A stretch of DNA of 64,000 bases, from the NCBI GenBank assembly GCA_002104945.1, contig MCFH01000003.1, positions 1,364,001-1,428,000 of the forward strand, in the 5' to 3' direction. The translations under genes and the position numbers were made by a program. Below, piece after piece: positions 1 through 14,249 of the stretch (within the stretch, counting starts at the first letter, position 1; the number at the start of each line of letters is the position of its first letter). The notes below the pieces were generated by a model that was given only the letters and a program-made list of their open reading frames with translations, was not told the origin of the DNA and searched no databases. This DNA comes from Piromyces finnis. Lineage: Eukaryota; Neocallimastigomycota; Neocallimastigomycetes; Neocallimastigales; Neocallimastigaceae.

Positions 1-3000
1 TAATATTAAAATTATAATTTTAACTATATAATATAATATAAATATTATATTTAAATGATTTGTAGGAAAAAAATGCCAAAAAGAAGAATAAACTTATGCC
101 AATTCTTCTCGGTGTTACAAAAGAATCAATAATAAAAGTTAATCCAGAAACAAAGGAGGTTATTGAAGAATGGAAGTTTAAGACTTTCAAACGTTGGAAT
201 TATAATAGTACATCGTAAGTTGCTTAACTCTATATAATATAATAAAATGAAATTTATTGAAATGATAATATTTTTAAATAATTATAACTAATTTTTAATA
301 CATTATATTAAAAATAGATTTACCATAGATTTTGGTGAAAATAAGGATTCAAACTATGTTGTTGAAACTGATCAAGGAGTGGAAATTGCAAAATTAATTA
401 ATGATTATATTAAACTTTTATTCAAAATGAAAAATAAAACAGAAAAGAAGGAAGAAGTTGAAGAAAAAGAAGAAATAGCACAAGTTACAGAAGAGATTCC
501 AGTCAGTGTAGTAAAAAATAAGATTGAAGTTGAAGTTAAAAAAGAAGTAGTAGTCAATGATTATTTAGATATATTAAATAGCGCTCTTATGTATCTTAAC
601 AAAGCGGAAGAATGTATTATACAATCTGTAGCAAATAATAATAATATTTTTTTGAATAAAACTTATTATCAAAACTTTAAAATCATAAGTTCTAATATTG
701 ATACCACAAATGATAACATTAAAAAGTTAGGACCATTATCTAAGGAGGACGATATTGAAAAAATATGTAATAAAATATTAACAATTGCTAGTTCAATTGA
801 AGAGATAACAACTTTAGTTGTTTTTAATTCATGCTATTTAATAAATAATAATTTAGCTAGAAATCAAAAAGTTAAGGAGAAGGAATCAAGTTTATTAATA
901 AAAAATTATTACTTTAAAGGTGGAAAAGATATTAAAAGCAATTCGCTTTATTTTATTCCAGACGATGAATCAGTATGTAGTTCTGTAAAAAGTAGGGATT
1001 CATTGACTCGTGATGAATTAAGTATTGGATCTTTTGATTCAAAAATAAATGATAATAGTGAAAATATCAAATTTATTGCTGATAAAATATTCTTACCCGA
1101 AGAATATAAAGTAATTACACACACTAAATATATTATAGAATCATTAAAGGAAACTATTATCAATAATAATGATTTACAGCGTTACACAATATTAAGTATT
1201 GATACACGTATTATTGTTGAAGTTTTGAATAAACTTAAAATTAATATATATGAAAATATTCCAGGAAAATCTGATTGTAATAGTTTTATAAAGAAAATTT
1301 CTGAAGTAAAAAACAATTTTACTTTACTACAAGAAAATATTACAAATGAGACTATAGATATTGAAGATAATGATGATGAAGAAACCACCGATAACCAATT
1401 TGAAGAACGTTATATTGATATGATTAATAACATTGAAAAAAGTTCAAATATTGTGTTTGATTTATCAAAAGATAACTATATTTCAATGATATCTTCCATA
1501 AGACAACTTCAGGAACATTTTAATGAGGTAAAATAATTTAAAGATAAAAGTAAATCCTTATTAAAAGGTTAATAAACTTATTAACATTTTCATAATATAT
1601 AAATAATTTATAATATTTTTTGAATTAGATGTATCCATATTCATATAAAGTTTGTGTTAAGGAATATAAAAATATGAAAGCTTCAACATATTTAAAAAAA
1701 TGTACGCTTTTCTTAAATTTGTTTTCATTATATATAAATGATATTAAAAAAATGTACGGTGATTATAAAAATTTAGAAGTCGAAGATCGTGAAGCTTATG
1801 ATAATGCTTATGGTGAACTTCAATCATTAATAGATATGTTGAGAACCATACCAAAACCCGAAATCAAAGAAGAAAAGAAAGAAGTAGAAGAAACATTAAA
1901 CTTCTATAATGATGTATTGGCAGATTCAGATTTAACTAGGTTGAATAAATTGATAGAAATTTTAAATAATTGTCCAGGCTTAAATGATATTCCAAAAAAA
2001 AATATTACTAGTGATATTAAAAATGATATTATGAAGGTAGAAACTTTAGGAAACTTTATGATTATAATGTGTAGCTGTATTAATGATATTTATAAGTTTT
2101 ATTGTGATTTAAAATTACCAATAACTACTAATGAAAATGAAGATGATAATGAAAGTGATAATATGAATGAATGTGGAATTGAATATGATAAAAAAGATAA
2201 AGCTATTCTTTTAGATATTCTAGAAAATATTACTTTTAAATACTCAGATATTACAATAGGACTTTGTGATATTGTATCTAATGTTGAAAATTGCCATAAT
2301 TCTGGTAAGTTATTTGATAATGAAGTTAACCTATATCTTGAAGAAATAAAAAAAGATCTTTTACATATAATGGAAAATGAAAAGAAAATAATTAATAATG
2401 AAGCTAAACATAAAAATATATGGAATAATAATATTGCTTGTGTTGAACAAATTCAATCAATTATATATAATATATTATCCCACTTCTCTAGTATTAAAAA
2501 TGAAAAAAATAGTGTTGCTTATATTATTTATAAAATGAGGTCAATAATTCAAGATATAGAAGATTATATTATATTATCAGATTCATTAAATATTAATTCT
2601 TTCAAAAAAACTAAAGAATTTATTACGGATCATCAAAATAGAATAAAAAAAGAATATGATAACTTATGTAATGGTTTCAAAGAATTAGTAGAATCAAAAC
2701 TATCCGAAAATGGTACATTACCATTAATAATTAAAACAATTCATATATTTGAGTTATATATTATAATGCTTAAAATATCAGTAAGTTTAATGACTTGTTT
2801 AAGTAAAGATCATCAAAAAGAAGTTTTAATAACAGCAAAAACAGCTGCCTTAACTTTAAATGATATTATTATTAATAAATTGGGATTGAATGAAGATGAT
2901 TTATTAGAAATTGCTGTTTATATGGAAGATGATATAGATATTAATAAAATTAATGATAAAATTAACATTTCAGAAAATATTGATGAGGAATTAGTAACTA

Positions 3001-4157
3001 AATTTAATGAACATTTAGTTGACTTGAAGGAAAAAATGAATAGTACATTTGATATTAAATCGATTATAGCATATAATCTTAATTCTTTATATCAGAATAT
3101 TAATGATATTATTGAAGAAACTAAAGTAAAAGAAACCCCAAAATATACTTCAGATGTCGGTGAATGCGAAAACTATTGTAATTTATTTATTCAAAAGGTT
3201 ACTGAAATAAGCACAAATATTTCAGAATGGGATGATTTTAGTAAAGTTCATAAGATATTCCAATTCTTCTACGCATTTAGAGGTTATTCTAATAAAGTTA
3301 ATTCAATTAACACTGAGAATGATATGAACTTATTGGAATCCAAAAAAGAATTACTTAATATTTATAATAAAATTGCTCCAGTTAATATTAAAATGAAGGT
3401 TGACATTATTTCTCTTATTGATGAGGGAAGAAAAATTGAAAGTGTAAAGTGGGAATCTGTTTTAAAAGATATATTAAATATTGCTGCTCAAATGCAAGAA
3501 TTATTAAAAAAATCTAAAGAAAATCAAGTTAGTTTATATACCTCAACAAAGGTTCAGAAATTAAATAGTGTAGAAAAATATTTTGATTGCATTTTTAGAA
3601 ATAACATAAAGGAATTAGATATATTAAATAATAGGGAATTTTATACTGAATGTAATGAAAACATTCTATATTATATAGTATATAATTCATTATATTCAGT
3701 TCATGTGTTTTTCGTTTCATTAATGAGAAAATGCTACGAACTTTTTAAGATGTCATGTAACAGTCCAATGGAAAGTCAAATGTATATGTTTGACGATAAT
3801 TGGTGTGATTTAATTATTAATTCATTTTTAGAAATCAATGATTCAATTAAAAATGTTTCAAATGTTATTCATAAAAACTCTTCTTATGTCAAAAATATTA
3901 ATATTTATAATGCTTTGAAAAAACTTTATGAAACACTTTATGAATTAAACTATTTATCAACTAAGAGATATATAAAAGATAACAATGAAGAATTATATGC
4001 AACTACTGCTGGTGAAAATGCTATAAGAAGTACTGAAGTTGCTATGACTTTTATGGAAGTAGAGAATTCTATACGTAAAAAATTACTTAATATGAATTAC
4101 GTATATGTTTTCTATGCTAGTATTATTTTTTATATATTTTATTCTTTATTTATTTAA
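1..4157 (+). CDS. Diverged talin paralogue, 5' truncated by the window edge
   Basis: Partial gene. Bases 1–65 are the end of an intron; visible exons are 66–214, 318–1527 and 1629–4157, phases 2, 0 and end. The first exon and the start of the second encode the end of a talin FERM F3 (PTB-like) lobe: LGVTKES, a KRW motif, then FTIDFG, closely matching the same stretch in the complete talin just downstream. The intron between KRW and FTIDFG has the same position and phase in both genes, so they are tandem duplicates. After F3 comes about 1,200 residues of Asn/Ile/Lys-rich helical sequence with only faint talin-rod character (for example an ITAKTAALTLNDII helix). No C-terminal I/LWEQ actin-binding module is visible. 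The frame stays open for more than 3.7 kb of exon, so it looks functional but fast-evolving. The hydrophobic last 20 residues might instead be read-through of an intron starting GTATATG near 4099. Function beyond talin-like scaffold is not inferable. Confidence 0.8.
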
Positions 4158-4807
4158 TTAATTAAATAGTTAAATTATATAATTAAAATATTTCTATTTA
4201 TTAATTATGGATTGAATAACGCTATATTTGTACCATTATTTTTATAAAAAAATTAAAAAATAAATTTTTTTTTTTTTTATTTTTTTTATAAAGTGAAAGC
4301 TTTTTTGGTGTAACATTTCAAAAATAGTTTTTTTTATATATATATTTATAATATTTTATAGCATTAAGTTCAGTAACATTATTTATACTATATTTTATTA
4401 TATATAATTCTGTTATTATTAAGTTGCAAGTATATCAAATGATAAAGGCTGATATATTCATATATATAAACCTTCATCATTATATAAAGTTTTAGATTTT
4501 CCAGATTATATTTTTAGAAAATTTTAAAAATTGAAAAAATTTTATTGATTATAAATATAAATAATTAATATATTTTATTTTATAAGTTTATGTTAATTGT
4601 TTTTTAAGATATATATGTATTAATATAGTATTATTTAAAACTATGGAATATTAATATAAAGCATACAATATATAATAATTGTCAATACTACTGAAATAAA
4701 ATATTTAATATTGTGTAAATAAAAGATATTAAATAGATAAAGTTTAAAATCAGATATATATAATATATTATAGTTGCATTATTTTTTGTTATATAATATA
4801 AAAAAAA
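4158..4807. other. A+T-rich spacer between the two talin genes
   Basis: No gene recognised. The spacer presumably holds the 3' UTR of the diverged talin and the promoter of the complete talin. It has a poly-T stretch near 4267–4290 and an A-tract directly before the talin start codon. Confidence 0.6.
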
Positions 4808-7800
4808 ATGTCACAAATATCAGTAAAAGTGGTGATAATTGATATGAATATCACTAAAACTATATCTGTAAGTTTTCAAAATCAAATCACTTAAGTAGAA
4901 GAATATTTTTCTTTTTTATTATTAATATTTAAAACTATATATTTATAAATATTAGCTTGTTGGAAGCATGACAGTTCAGGAAGTATGCAGAGATATTAGA
5001 GAAAAAAATGGTGAAGTTGCTGGTGGTATTGATCACTCACTATTCTGGCCTGATAATAAGAAATGGCTTGCATTAGGAAGAACATTAGATTTTTATGATA
5101 TAAAAACTGGTGATACATTAGAATTTAAAAAAAAGCATAGAATATTAAAAGTAAGAATGATGGATGATTCTATTAAGACATTTTTAATTGATGAAAGTTT
5201 GCCTGTTAAAAGTATAGTTGAATATGTCGGTCAAAAATTAGGTATTTATTGATTCTTATTTCAAAAATCTAATTCAAAAAAAGCAATGATTAAAACGAGA
5301 AATTAATTTCAACATATATATATATTTTAGGAATTTCAAATATTGAAGAATATTCATTTGCACCAGGAGTTGAACCATCATCACCATTACCAAAAGATAA
5401 AAAAAAAGAAAAAAAAAAGGAAGATGGTTAGTTAATATAAAGAGTATTTAAAACTATTCTAATAAATATATTTATTTATATTTTATAAAATAAATTATAT
5501 AATTTAATGATTCAATAGTTCAATGGTTAAATCCAGCAAAATCACTTATTGAACAAGGAATGGGAGAAAATGATGTTGTTATTTTTAAGAAAAAGTTCTT
5601 CTTTTCAGATCAAAATATTGATAGAAATGATCCAATTCAATTAAATTTACTTTATAACCAAGTTCGTGAATTAATTATTTTGGGAAAATATCCTTGTACA
5701 ATGGAAGAAGCTGCTCAATTAGCAGCTATTCAATGTCAAATCCAATATGGTAACTATGATAGCGAAAAACATAAAGATAAATTTTTCAGGTAATTAAGTT
5801 AATTTATGAAATAAGAAAATTATTTATAAATAGATAATAGATAATTTTGTAATAATTTGTTATTATAATTTACCTTTTTTTCATTATGGAAATTTTCTTT
5901 TATATTTTATAAATAGAATGAATTCAAAAATACATTAATAATAAACAATATTAATAATATTTTAAAATATTAAAACATTTTTCTAAATTAATATAAAAAG
6001 AAATCCAGAAATTGTTCCAAAAGAATATTTTAAAAATAGAAGTGTTGAAAAAATGATTCAACAAGAATATTCAAAACTTAAAGGCTTAAACGAATTAAAT
6101 GCAAAATTCAGATATGTTCAATTAAGTAGATCACTTAAAACTTATGGTGTATCATTTTTCTATGTTATGGTATATAAAAAAATAAATTTATAACATGTTA
6201 TATATAAATATTAATTATTTATATATTAAAAAATTGTATATAATGTTTATATTTACTAAATTTATTAAATTTAAAAATCTAAAAATAAATTAGGAAAAAG
6301 GTGAGAAAAAAAGTAAATATAATATTCCTGTATATTTAGGTGTTACAAAGGAAAGTGTTATTAAATTGGATGTAGAAACCAAAGAAATTAAAAAGAAGTG
6401 GTCTTTAAAGCAGTTAAGAAGATGGGCTGCTACTCCAACTAGGTTATTATTAATATATAAAAAATTTTATAGAACATTATGAATTATATTATTGATTAAA
6501 AAAATAAAATAAAATAAAAATAAAAATGGTGACATTGATTATTGATAATAATATGCTTTTTTATTATAGTTTTACACTTGATTTTGGTGATTATTCAAAT
6601 GCATATTATAATGTTCAGACAAAGGAAGGAGAACAAATATCACAATTAATTTCAGGTTATATTGATATTATTCTTAAGAAGAAAAAAGACGCCGAAAGAA
6701 TGTCAAAAGAAGAAGATGAAGAATATGCTGTCACAGAAGAATATAATGTTGGTGGAAAAGCTAAAGCTCTTACTAATGGTGGTGGAGCTGTTAAAAATTA
6801 TGCTCAAGCTAATCGTGTTAATGGTAATGCCATGAAAATGAAAATGTATGGAAAAGGTATGCTTTCAGTTAATCAACCAAGATTTAATTCAACAAATACA
6901 TCTGTTAGTCCAGAAGTTTATGGTGCTCAACAAGGTATTATTCAAAATATTAATAATGGTTTTGCTACTATTCAGTCTATTCTTGATGATATGGTGAATA
7001 TCAATGAAATACCAGAATTAAGTAATGATGCTTCTGCATTACAATGGAAAAAACAAACTTTGGATGTTAATACTGAAAATATTAGATCTCAAGTTGCTTC
7101 CGACATTTCTGCTTCATGTTCAATTTTAAATCATACAAATTGTGATATGGAAGAAATGGAGTATGATGTAATTGGTGGAGATATTACAACATTATCAGCA
7201 AATATTATTCAATTAGTTCCATCAGCAAAAATGGTTTCTACTTTAGTCGATGACGAGGATAAAAAAAATAAAATATTGGATTGTGCTAAAGAATTAGCAG
7301 ATGCAACAGCAAGATTCTTAGGTAGTGTTCAACCTGTAATTTTGGGACAAGGAAATAAGGAAGAAATGTATCAATGTGCTGATGAAATTGGTAAAACAGC
7401 TTATTCCTTACTTAAAGAATTAGGCATTATTGAAATTGACGATGATAAAATTAGAGATTTACTTGAGGCTGCTAGAGAAATCTCAAATGCTACAACTGAT
7501 TTAACATTAGCTGCTAATAGTGTATCAAATGCATTCCCAAGTTCAGATAAGAAACATGAATTATTAAAAAATGCCAAAATGTGTACTGCTTGTGCTGTTT
7601 CCTTAATCTCAGCTACCACAGTGTCAGCTCCTGGTATCACATCTACTGTTGTATTTGATGAATTTATGGATTCATGTGCATTAATGAAGGATACTGTCAC
7701 TGAAATCCAAAATTCTTCACTTGGTTGTACTGATGAAAATGCATTAAATGGATTGAACCATGCTGCACAAAATGTCAGCGAATGTATTGCTAAGTTAATT

Positions 7801-10800
7801 AATTTAGCTAAATTAATTTCAGATGATTATGATGGTGCTACAGAATTTGATAAAGGTTATGATGCTGTTATTGCTTCATTAGATCAATATATGGATTCAT
7901 TAGGCGATATTGAAGCTATGGTTGAATGTACAAGAGATTGTACATATTGTACTAGACAGTATATTAATATTTTAAAAAATATGGCGGATAATGAAGAAAA
8001 CGATGATAATAAATCAAGATTATATGATGCTATTAAAGGTTTAACTGATGCTACCACAAAGATGATTTTATCAGCAAAGGATTTAACAAAAGATCCAGAT
8101 GATTACGAAAAGCAAATGAATTTAAGAAGAATTTTGGATGAAATTAATGATATTATGATGAGTTCTTCAGATAGTGATAGTTTAAGAACCAGAGCTTTCC
8201 AAAAATTAGCTAAAGCCGCAAGAGAAGTTATTTCATCATGTAATCAATTAACATCAGCTGGTAATATGGCTGCCCCATCTAATAGAAATCAAGCTTCTCA
8301 AATTAGTTTGAATCAGGCAGGAAGACGTGTTGGTGAAATTGCACCAAACTCTATTACTGCAATTAGAGATTACTTAAATGACAGAGAAAATACTCAAAAA
8401 CAATTAGCTTTATTGAATTCTTCTAAACAATTAGTTACTCCATGTAAAAATATGTGTGCTTGTGCTAAGACAGCAGCAGCTACTACTGGTGATGCATCAG
8501 CACAAACACAATTATTACTTGGCGCAAAACACACTGCTGAAGATTTAAGACAGTTACAATTAGCTTTAGAATGTGTAGAAGAAGTTAGTGCTGGTTTAGA
8601 ATTAGAAATGGCTATTGCAATGGTAAAACAACTAGAAGAAGATATTTGCCACGTAAAAGAAAATAGGGGTGAGCTTGTTCCACGTGTTGGTCAAACTATT
8701 GATATGGCACAAATTGAATTATCCTCCTCTGTTAAACCATTATCTAATGCTATCACTCAATTATGTAATTCTGCTTCACAAGGTGCTGAAAAATATACAA
8801 GTAATGCTGCTAGAGATCTAGCTAACTATTTACAAGCTGTTGAAGTATGTTGTAAAAATTTAAGTGCTATTAATGAAAGTGAATTAGCTCAAGACGAAAT
8901 ATTAAATGCTTGTGAGAATGTTCTTGGTGAAGCCACAGTTTATTTAAATGCTTCTTCAGAAGCATTAAATTCAGTTGAGGCAAGAGAAAAAATGTCAGAA
9001 TATGCTCGAAGAATGAATGAAGCCGTTGCCGAATTATTAATGGTTCTTCCGGGTTTGAAAGAACTTGAAAATGCTATTAAAAATATTAGTAACGCATTGT
9101 CCAATTTGGCAAATTCCTACACTCCAAATGGAGACATTTCATATAGAGATGCTCAAATGAACCTCAGTACAGATGCCTCATCTTTGGTAGTAGCTTCTAA
9201 TAATTTAGTTAGTGCAGCAAAATCTAATCCAACTGAATTATATAATGCTGCCTGTAAATTTAACGATACTTTTGAAAAAATTAGTTTGGGCGCTCAAGAC
9301 TTTATTAGTACTTGTGAGGATAAAGCTATTAAAGGAAAAATTGTTGATTTATTAAATGAATTAGGTGAATCTAGTCAAGAACTTTTAAATGCAACAAAAA
9401 TGTATTCCTTAAACACTGCAGATCAAGATTTAAAAGATAAATTATTTGCTGCCACTAAATCTATCAGTGATTCAATTTCAAAGATTTTAGATACTTGTTC
9501 AGCAGATGCCCCAGGACATTCTGAATGTAACCAAGCTTCGCAAATATTGAATGAAGCTTCTGCAAAGATTGAAACTGTTAATGATAATAATGATTGTAAT
9601 TTATCTTACCCAGAAAGTATGTCCTTAGTTACAAATAAATCCAAAACTGTTACTTCTTCTATTACTAATTTAACTGCAGCTTCCCGTGGTGGTAATATTA
9701 AGAAAATTGGTCAGGTTGTTGTTGAATTAGCAGAGGCTATCAAAGAAATTACTGATGGTAATATTCAAGCTGCCTACTTAATTGGTATTGCTGATCCATC
9801 TTCCGTTGCTGCAACTTCTAGAGTTATTAACCAAAACCAATTTATTGAAGGTGTTAATGAAATTAAATCCTCATGTAAGATTTTAACACAAGAGGACTGC
9901 TCTAATGAAGCTATTATGGAGGCTGCTAGTATTATTGCTAAATATACAGCTGCGTTATGTAATACCTCAAAGGAAGCTGGTAAAAAATCTAATATTAGTT
10001 ACAATTCTAAAACAAAATTTTTAAACTCAGCAAGAGAAATTGCTACTTATACAGCTGCTCTTGTCAAGTCTATTAAAGAACTTAGTGCCAATAATAATGA
10101 TGAAACTAGAAAGAATTGTGAAGAAAAATCCAATCATTTAATTGAAACTATTGAAGATTTAGTTGCATTCTCTATGTCACCAGAATTTGCAGGTTCACCT
10201 GCTTACATCAGTCCAATTGGTGAAGCTAATCAAAAACCACTTATAACCTATAACCATAGCTTAATTAATAGTGCTTTAGGTTTGGTATCAGCTTTAAAGG
10301 TTGTTTGTAACAATCCAAAAGATAATTCTGCCATTCAAGTTGTTCAATCTCAAGGTCGTCAAATCAATGAAGCATTAAGAAATTTAATTGCTACATTAAG
10401 TACTAGTGCTCCAGGTATTAAAGAATGTGACCAAGCTATTGAAAGAATTACTGATTTACTTAGTGAACTTGATTCTGCTTTAGTTGAAACAGCTGCAGGT
10501 AAATTAAAACCAAAAGATGTTAATGTTGATGCTCACAATGTACAAAATAGTTTGTTAGATGTTATGAGAGCTCTTTCATCTTTATTTGAAGTTATTGGAA
10601 GAAGTGCAAAAGATAATTCCAGTGAATTAGCATCATCTGTTGCTCAATTATCAGGAAATATGACTCAGGTAAGAAATTTTTATTTTTGCTTTATTATTAA
10701 ATGATTAAATAAATCATACTTAATCATTTTTTTTAAATTTTCTTTTTCTTTTTTAATTACGCATACACACCTTAGGGTGTTAACTCTGCTATTGATATTG

Positions 10801-13217
10801 CAGCTAAAACAAGTGACAGAAGCAATTCGGGTAAGATGCTCGAAGATATTAAAGATATTAATGAAATGCTCTTATCATTCTTGTATTCTTGTAAAGATTC
10901 TGGAGGTGATCCATCCAATACAGAAGCTCACGAAAGAATTGACGCAGATTATGACGCTCTTAATAAATTAATGAAAGATTTTATTACCTCACTTGAAGGT
11001 TCATCTGCTGATGATGAAGATTACTCAAAGAATGTTAAGAAGATTGAAGATCAATTAGCAAACTTATCCAATCATGATACCGGTGAAATTAACGAACAAT
11101 ACCAAGTTTATGCCTCTAATGTTGATGAAAAAGGTAAAGAAATACTTCAAAAGATTGCAGAAATTTTACAAGGAAATGATACTAATAGTGATGAAACGAA
11201 AGCCTACGCTGCTGCTCTTGCTGATATATATGAAACCATTGTTGAAAATGGTAAGAATGCCATTTCTACAACAACCGAAGAAAATATTAAACAATCTATT
11301 GAAGATGATTTACGAGAACTTGGTGGTTCCATTATTAAAACTATTGAAGCAATGAAAATTAATAGAGCTAATAGTAATCAAAATACAAAGGTAAGATTAA
11401 ATATTGCTTCAAAGGATGTCATTAACAACACTTCAAACTTAATCAAGGATGCTAAGGAAGGTTCAAGAGGTTTAACTGTTTGTCAAACTGCTATTGAAAC
11501 CATTGGTGAAGTATGTACTGATTTAGAAGCTGCTATTATTTTTGCTAGTGCTGGTCAGTTAGATCCAATAGATACTAAGGATAACTTCTCATTACATCGT
11601 GAAGATTTATTAAAGGAAGCCAAGAACTTAACTGATATTACCAAAGCCTTTGTTATGGCTGCTGCTACATCCAATACCAATCAAGAAGCATTTGCTCAAA
11701 ATGCATTGAATGCTTCAAAGACTTCTATTTCATTGAAGAATGAAGTTAAGAAAGGTGCTATTTCCATCACCTCTGGTGATAAGCATATGCAAGAACAATT
11801 ATTAGAGGCTGATAAAAACGTTTCTGAAGCTCTTAGTAACTTAATTGCAGAAGCCATGAAGACCTTTGGAAAGAATTTAACTGGTGGTGATGCTTTAGCT
11901 TTAAAGAATGCAGCTGCTGAAGAAGTTAAGGCTTTAATTGAATTGATTCGTATTACTAAGATGGTCGGTAATGAAACTACCCGTGGTGTTAGAGCCCTTG
12001 ATGGTGCTTGTGCTGATATTGATGGTGGTATTATTGTATTAGAATCCGATACTCCAGCCATTGGTACGGCTTTACCTGATGAAGTTGTTATGTTAGCAAA
12101 ATGTGTAGCATCTGCTGCCGGTGCCTTATTTACAACATTTTCTTCTGGTAAGCAAGATGAATTAGTTGCTGCTGCCAATAAGATTAAAACATCTGTATGT
12201 GATATGTTAAGAGCTGGTAAAGCTGCTATTTCTAATGCACCAGAAGATAAGAAGGATCCAATGATTAAGGCTCTTAAAGAAAGTGCTAATGCTAGTAAAG
12301 ATCTCTTAAGCTGTACAAAGGACAATTTAGAAAAAGAAAATGGTGACAATAAGGCTGCTATTATTGAATGTTCCAAATCTATTGCCGCTGCTGTTAATAA
12401 TGTTGTAACTGCTGCTGGTGATTTAATTCCAGGTGGTTACGTTGATCCTAATGATCCAAACGTTATCGCTGAACGTGAATTACTTTCAGCTGCTAATGCT
12501 ATTGAAGCTGCTGCTAAGAAATTGGCTACTCTTAAACCCGTTGAAAGACCTCAAGAAGCTAATGAAAATCTTAACTTTGAAGAACAAATCCTTGAAGCTG
12601 TTAAGGCTATTGCAGCTGCTACTTCTGCATTAGTTAGAGCTGCTACAAATACCCAAAGAGAAATTATTGCTATGGGAAAATTATTACCACAAGAAGATCA
12701 AGTTTATTTCTCAGATGGTACATGGAGTGAAGGTTTAGTTTCAGCTGCTAAACAAGTTTGTGCTTGGACCCATGAACTTTGTGAATCTGCTAATATGGCA
12801 ATTAAGGGTAATGTTCAACCAGAAAGAGTTATTGCTGCATCAAGAAATGTTGCCGCTTCTACAACCCATCTTTTATCTGCTGCTACTGCAAAGGTTGATC
12901 AAAACTCTCAAACTCAAATTCGTCTTAGAGCAGCTGCAAGAGCTGTTACACAAGCCACTGAACAATTAGTAAAGTCTGCCCAAGAAAACATGGCTTTAGA
13001 AGATACCGATGCTTTCACCGAATCATTAAAGGACGGTGTAGCCAACTCTCGTGCTCAAGAATTAGAAGCTCAAATGAACATCTTAAAGATGGAAAAGGAT
13101 TTGGAAAAAGCAAGAAACAAGTTATTATACATCAGAAAAGGTCGTTACCAAAAACAAAATGGTGGTGGTGGCGGTACTATTTCAAAGAGAGGTACTGGAA
13201 TGCTATCTGGAAAATGA
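4808..13217 (+). CDS. TLN: Talin, complete, 8 exons
   Basis: Adaptor linking membrane receptors and lipids to F-actin. Exons 4808–4867, 4956–5241, 5331–5426, 5519–5789, 6001–6169, 6294–6442, 6570–10668 and 10776–13217 join in frame to 2,523 aa, close to animal talin length (about 2,540). The N-terminal 430 or so residues form the F0–F3 FERM head: KKFFFSDQNIDRNDP, QLNLLYNQVRE, SRSLKTYGVSFF, LGVTKESVIKL, RRWAATP and SFTLDFGDY are classic talin motifs. A Gly/Asn-rich linker follows, then a long Ala/Ser/Asn-rich helical-bundle rod. The last 250 residues are the I/LWEQ (THATCH) actin-binding core (NFEEQILEAVKAIAAATSAL, VAASTTHLL) and a dimerisation helix (LEKARNKLLYIRKGRYQ), ending in a Gly-rich tail. 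The start was chosen because the first exon gives the F0 beta strand and sits behind AAAAAAA. The Met at 6526 lies in an intron and is not a start. A 24-T run begins right after the stop. Confidence 0.95.
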
Positions 13218-13218
13218 G

Positions 13219-13242
13219 TTTTTTTTTTTTTTTTTTTTTTTT
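13219..13242 (+). repeat. Poly-T tract after the talin stop codon
   Basis: An uninterrupted run of 24 T one base after the TGA stop. It may be part of the 3' UTR or simple homopolymer expansion; such tracts are common in this window. Confidence 0.8.
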
Positions 13243-14249
13243 CTCATAATAAAATAACAAAAAACTCATATTTACAAAAATATTATAATAAAAAAAATGA
13301 TATTTTAAATAAATGTAAATAAATTATATATATAAAGTTTTGATATAAATTAAATTAATAATATAAAGGACAATCTATAGTTTTCATATAAAAAGATTAT
13401 CTTTAAATTCCCTCTTTTTATTATTTTTTTTTTATTATATTATATTAAATAGATATAACTGTATTTACAAAAGTATAAAATTTAAAAAAAATTAAAAATA
13501 ATAATAAAAAAAAATTAGTAATATAATATTTATGTCTTATAAGTTCCATTTCCCTATTTATAATTAAGTCATATGGATAAGGATATGTTTATAATTTATA
13601 AGTTATTCTATTTTCCAGTTCAATCCCAGTAGAATAAACAGTAAAATAATACTATGTCAGATTTGAGGTATCAATATGATAATTCTTGTCCTATAGTTAT
13701 TTTCATTTGTTAGATTATTATAAGTAAATAAAAGCAATTTTTCGCTGTACTCTTTATATACATTTTATTTTTCTGCTTATTTTATAGGATAGGTGTAATT
13801 CCATTTTATTCAATTTATAGATTTTTTTTTTTTTTATATTTGCTACTTCTTTTTTTATTTTTTGTTTCTCTATTTTAATTCCTATTTTTACTATTTAAAT
13901 TTTTGATAATTTTTCCCTTAAATTGTACCTATTTTAAATTTAAAAATTGGATTCTTTACCAATCATTTTTTTATATAGAAAAAAGAATATATCTTTTATT
14001 AAAAAAAATAATAATTAATAATTTTTAATTTAAATTTTTTTTATAATTATTTTTTTTTTTTTTAAAAAAAAAAAAAATATTTATGTTATAAATAATTAAA
14101 CTATCTAATCGTATTTATTTTAATCCCATCTATTTGTATTTATATAACATAACTAAGTTTAATAGACTTTATATATATATTTAATTTTATTAGAATTTCA
14201 TATATTATTATTTTGTATCAATTTATTTTGTAATAAAAAAAAAAAAAAA
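13243..14249. other. Intergenic spacer, talin to POLA2
   Basis: A+T-rich sequence with several T- and A-runs and no supportable coding potential. The last 15 bases before the POLA2 start are a pure A-tract, the usual start-codon context in this window. Confidence 0.6.

Noticed and set aside
1629-1631. ATG at 1629 as the start of an independent gene
   Set aside because: It directly follows an acceptor (TTAG) and is in phase with the exon ending at 1527; it is an internal exon of the diverged talin.
6526-6569. ATG at 6526 as the start of a separate talin-like gene
   Set aside because: It lies inside an intron; the exon begins at 6570 and is joined in phase to the FERM exons from 4808.
11696-12376. 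226-codon minus-strand frame inside talin
   Set aside because: Shadow of the Ala-rich talin rod codons; it has no start context or family features.
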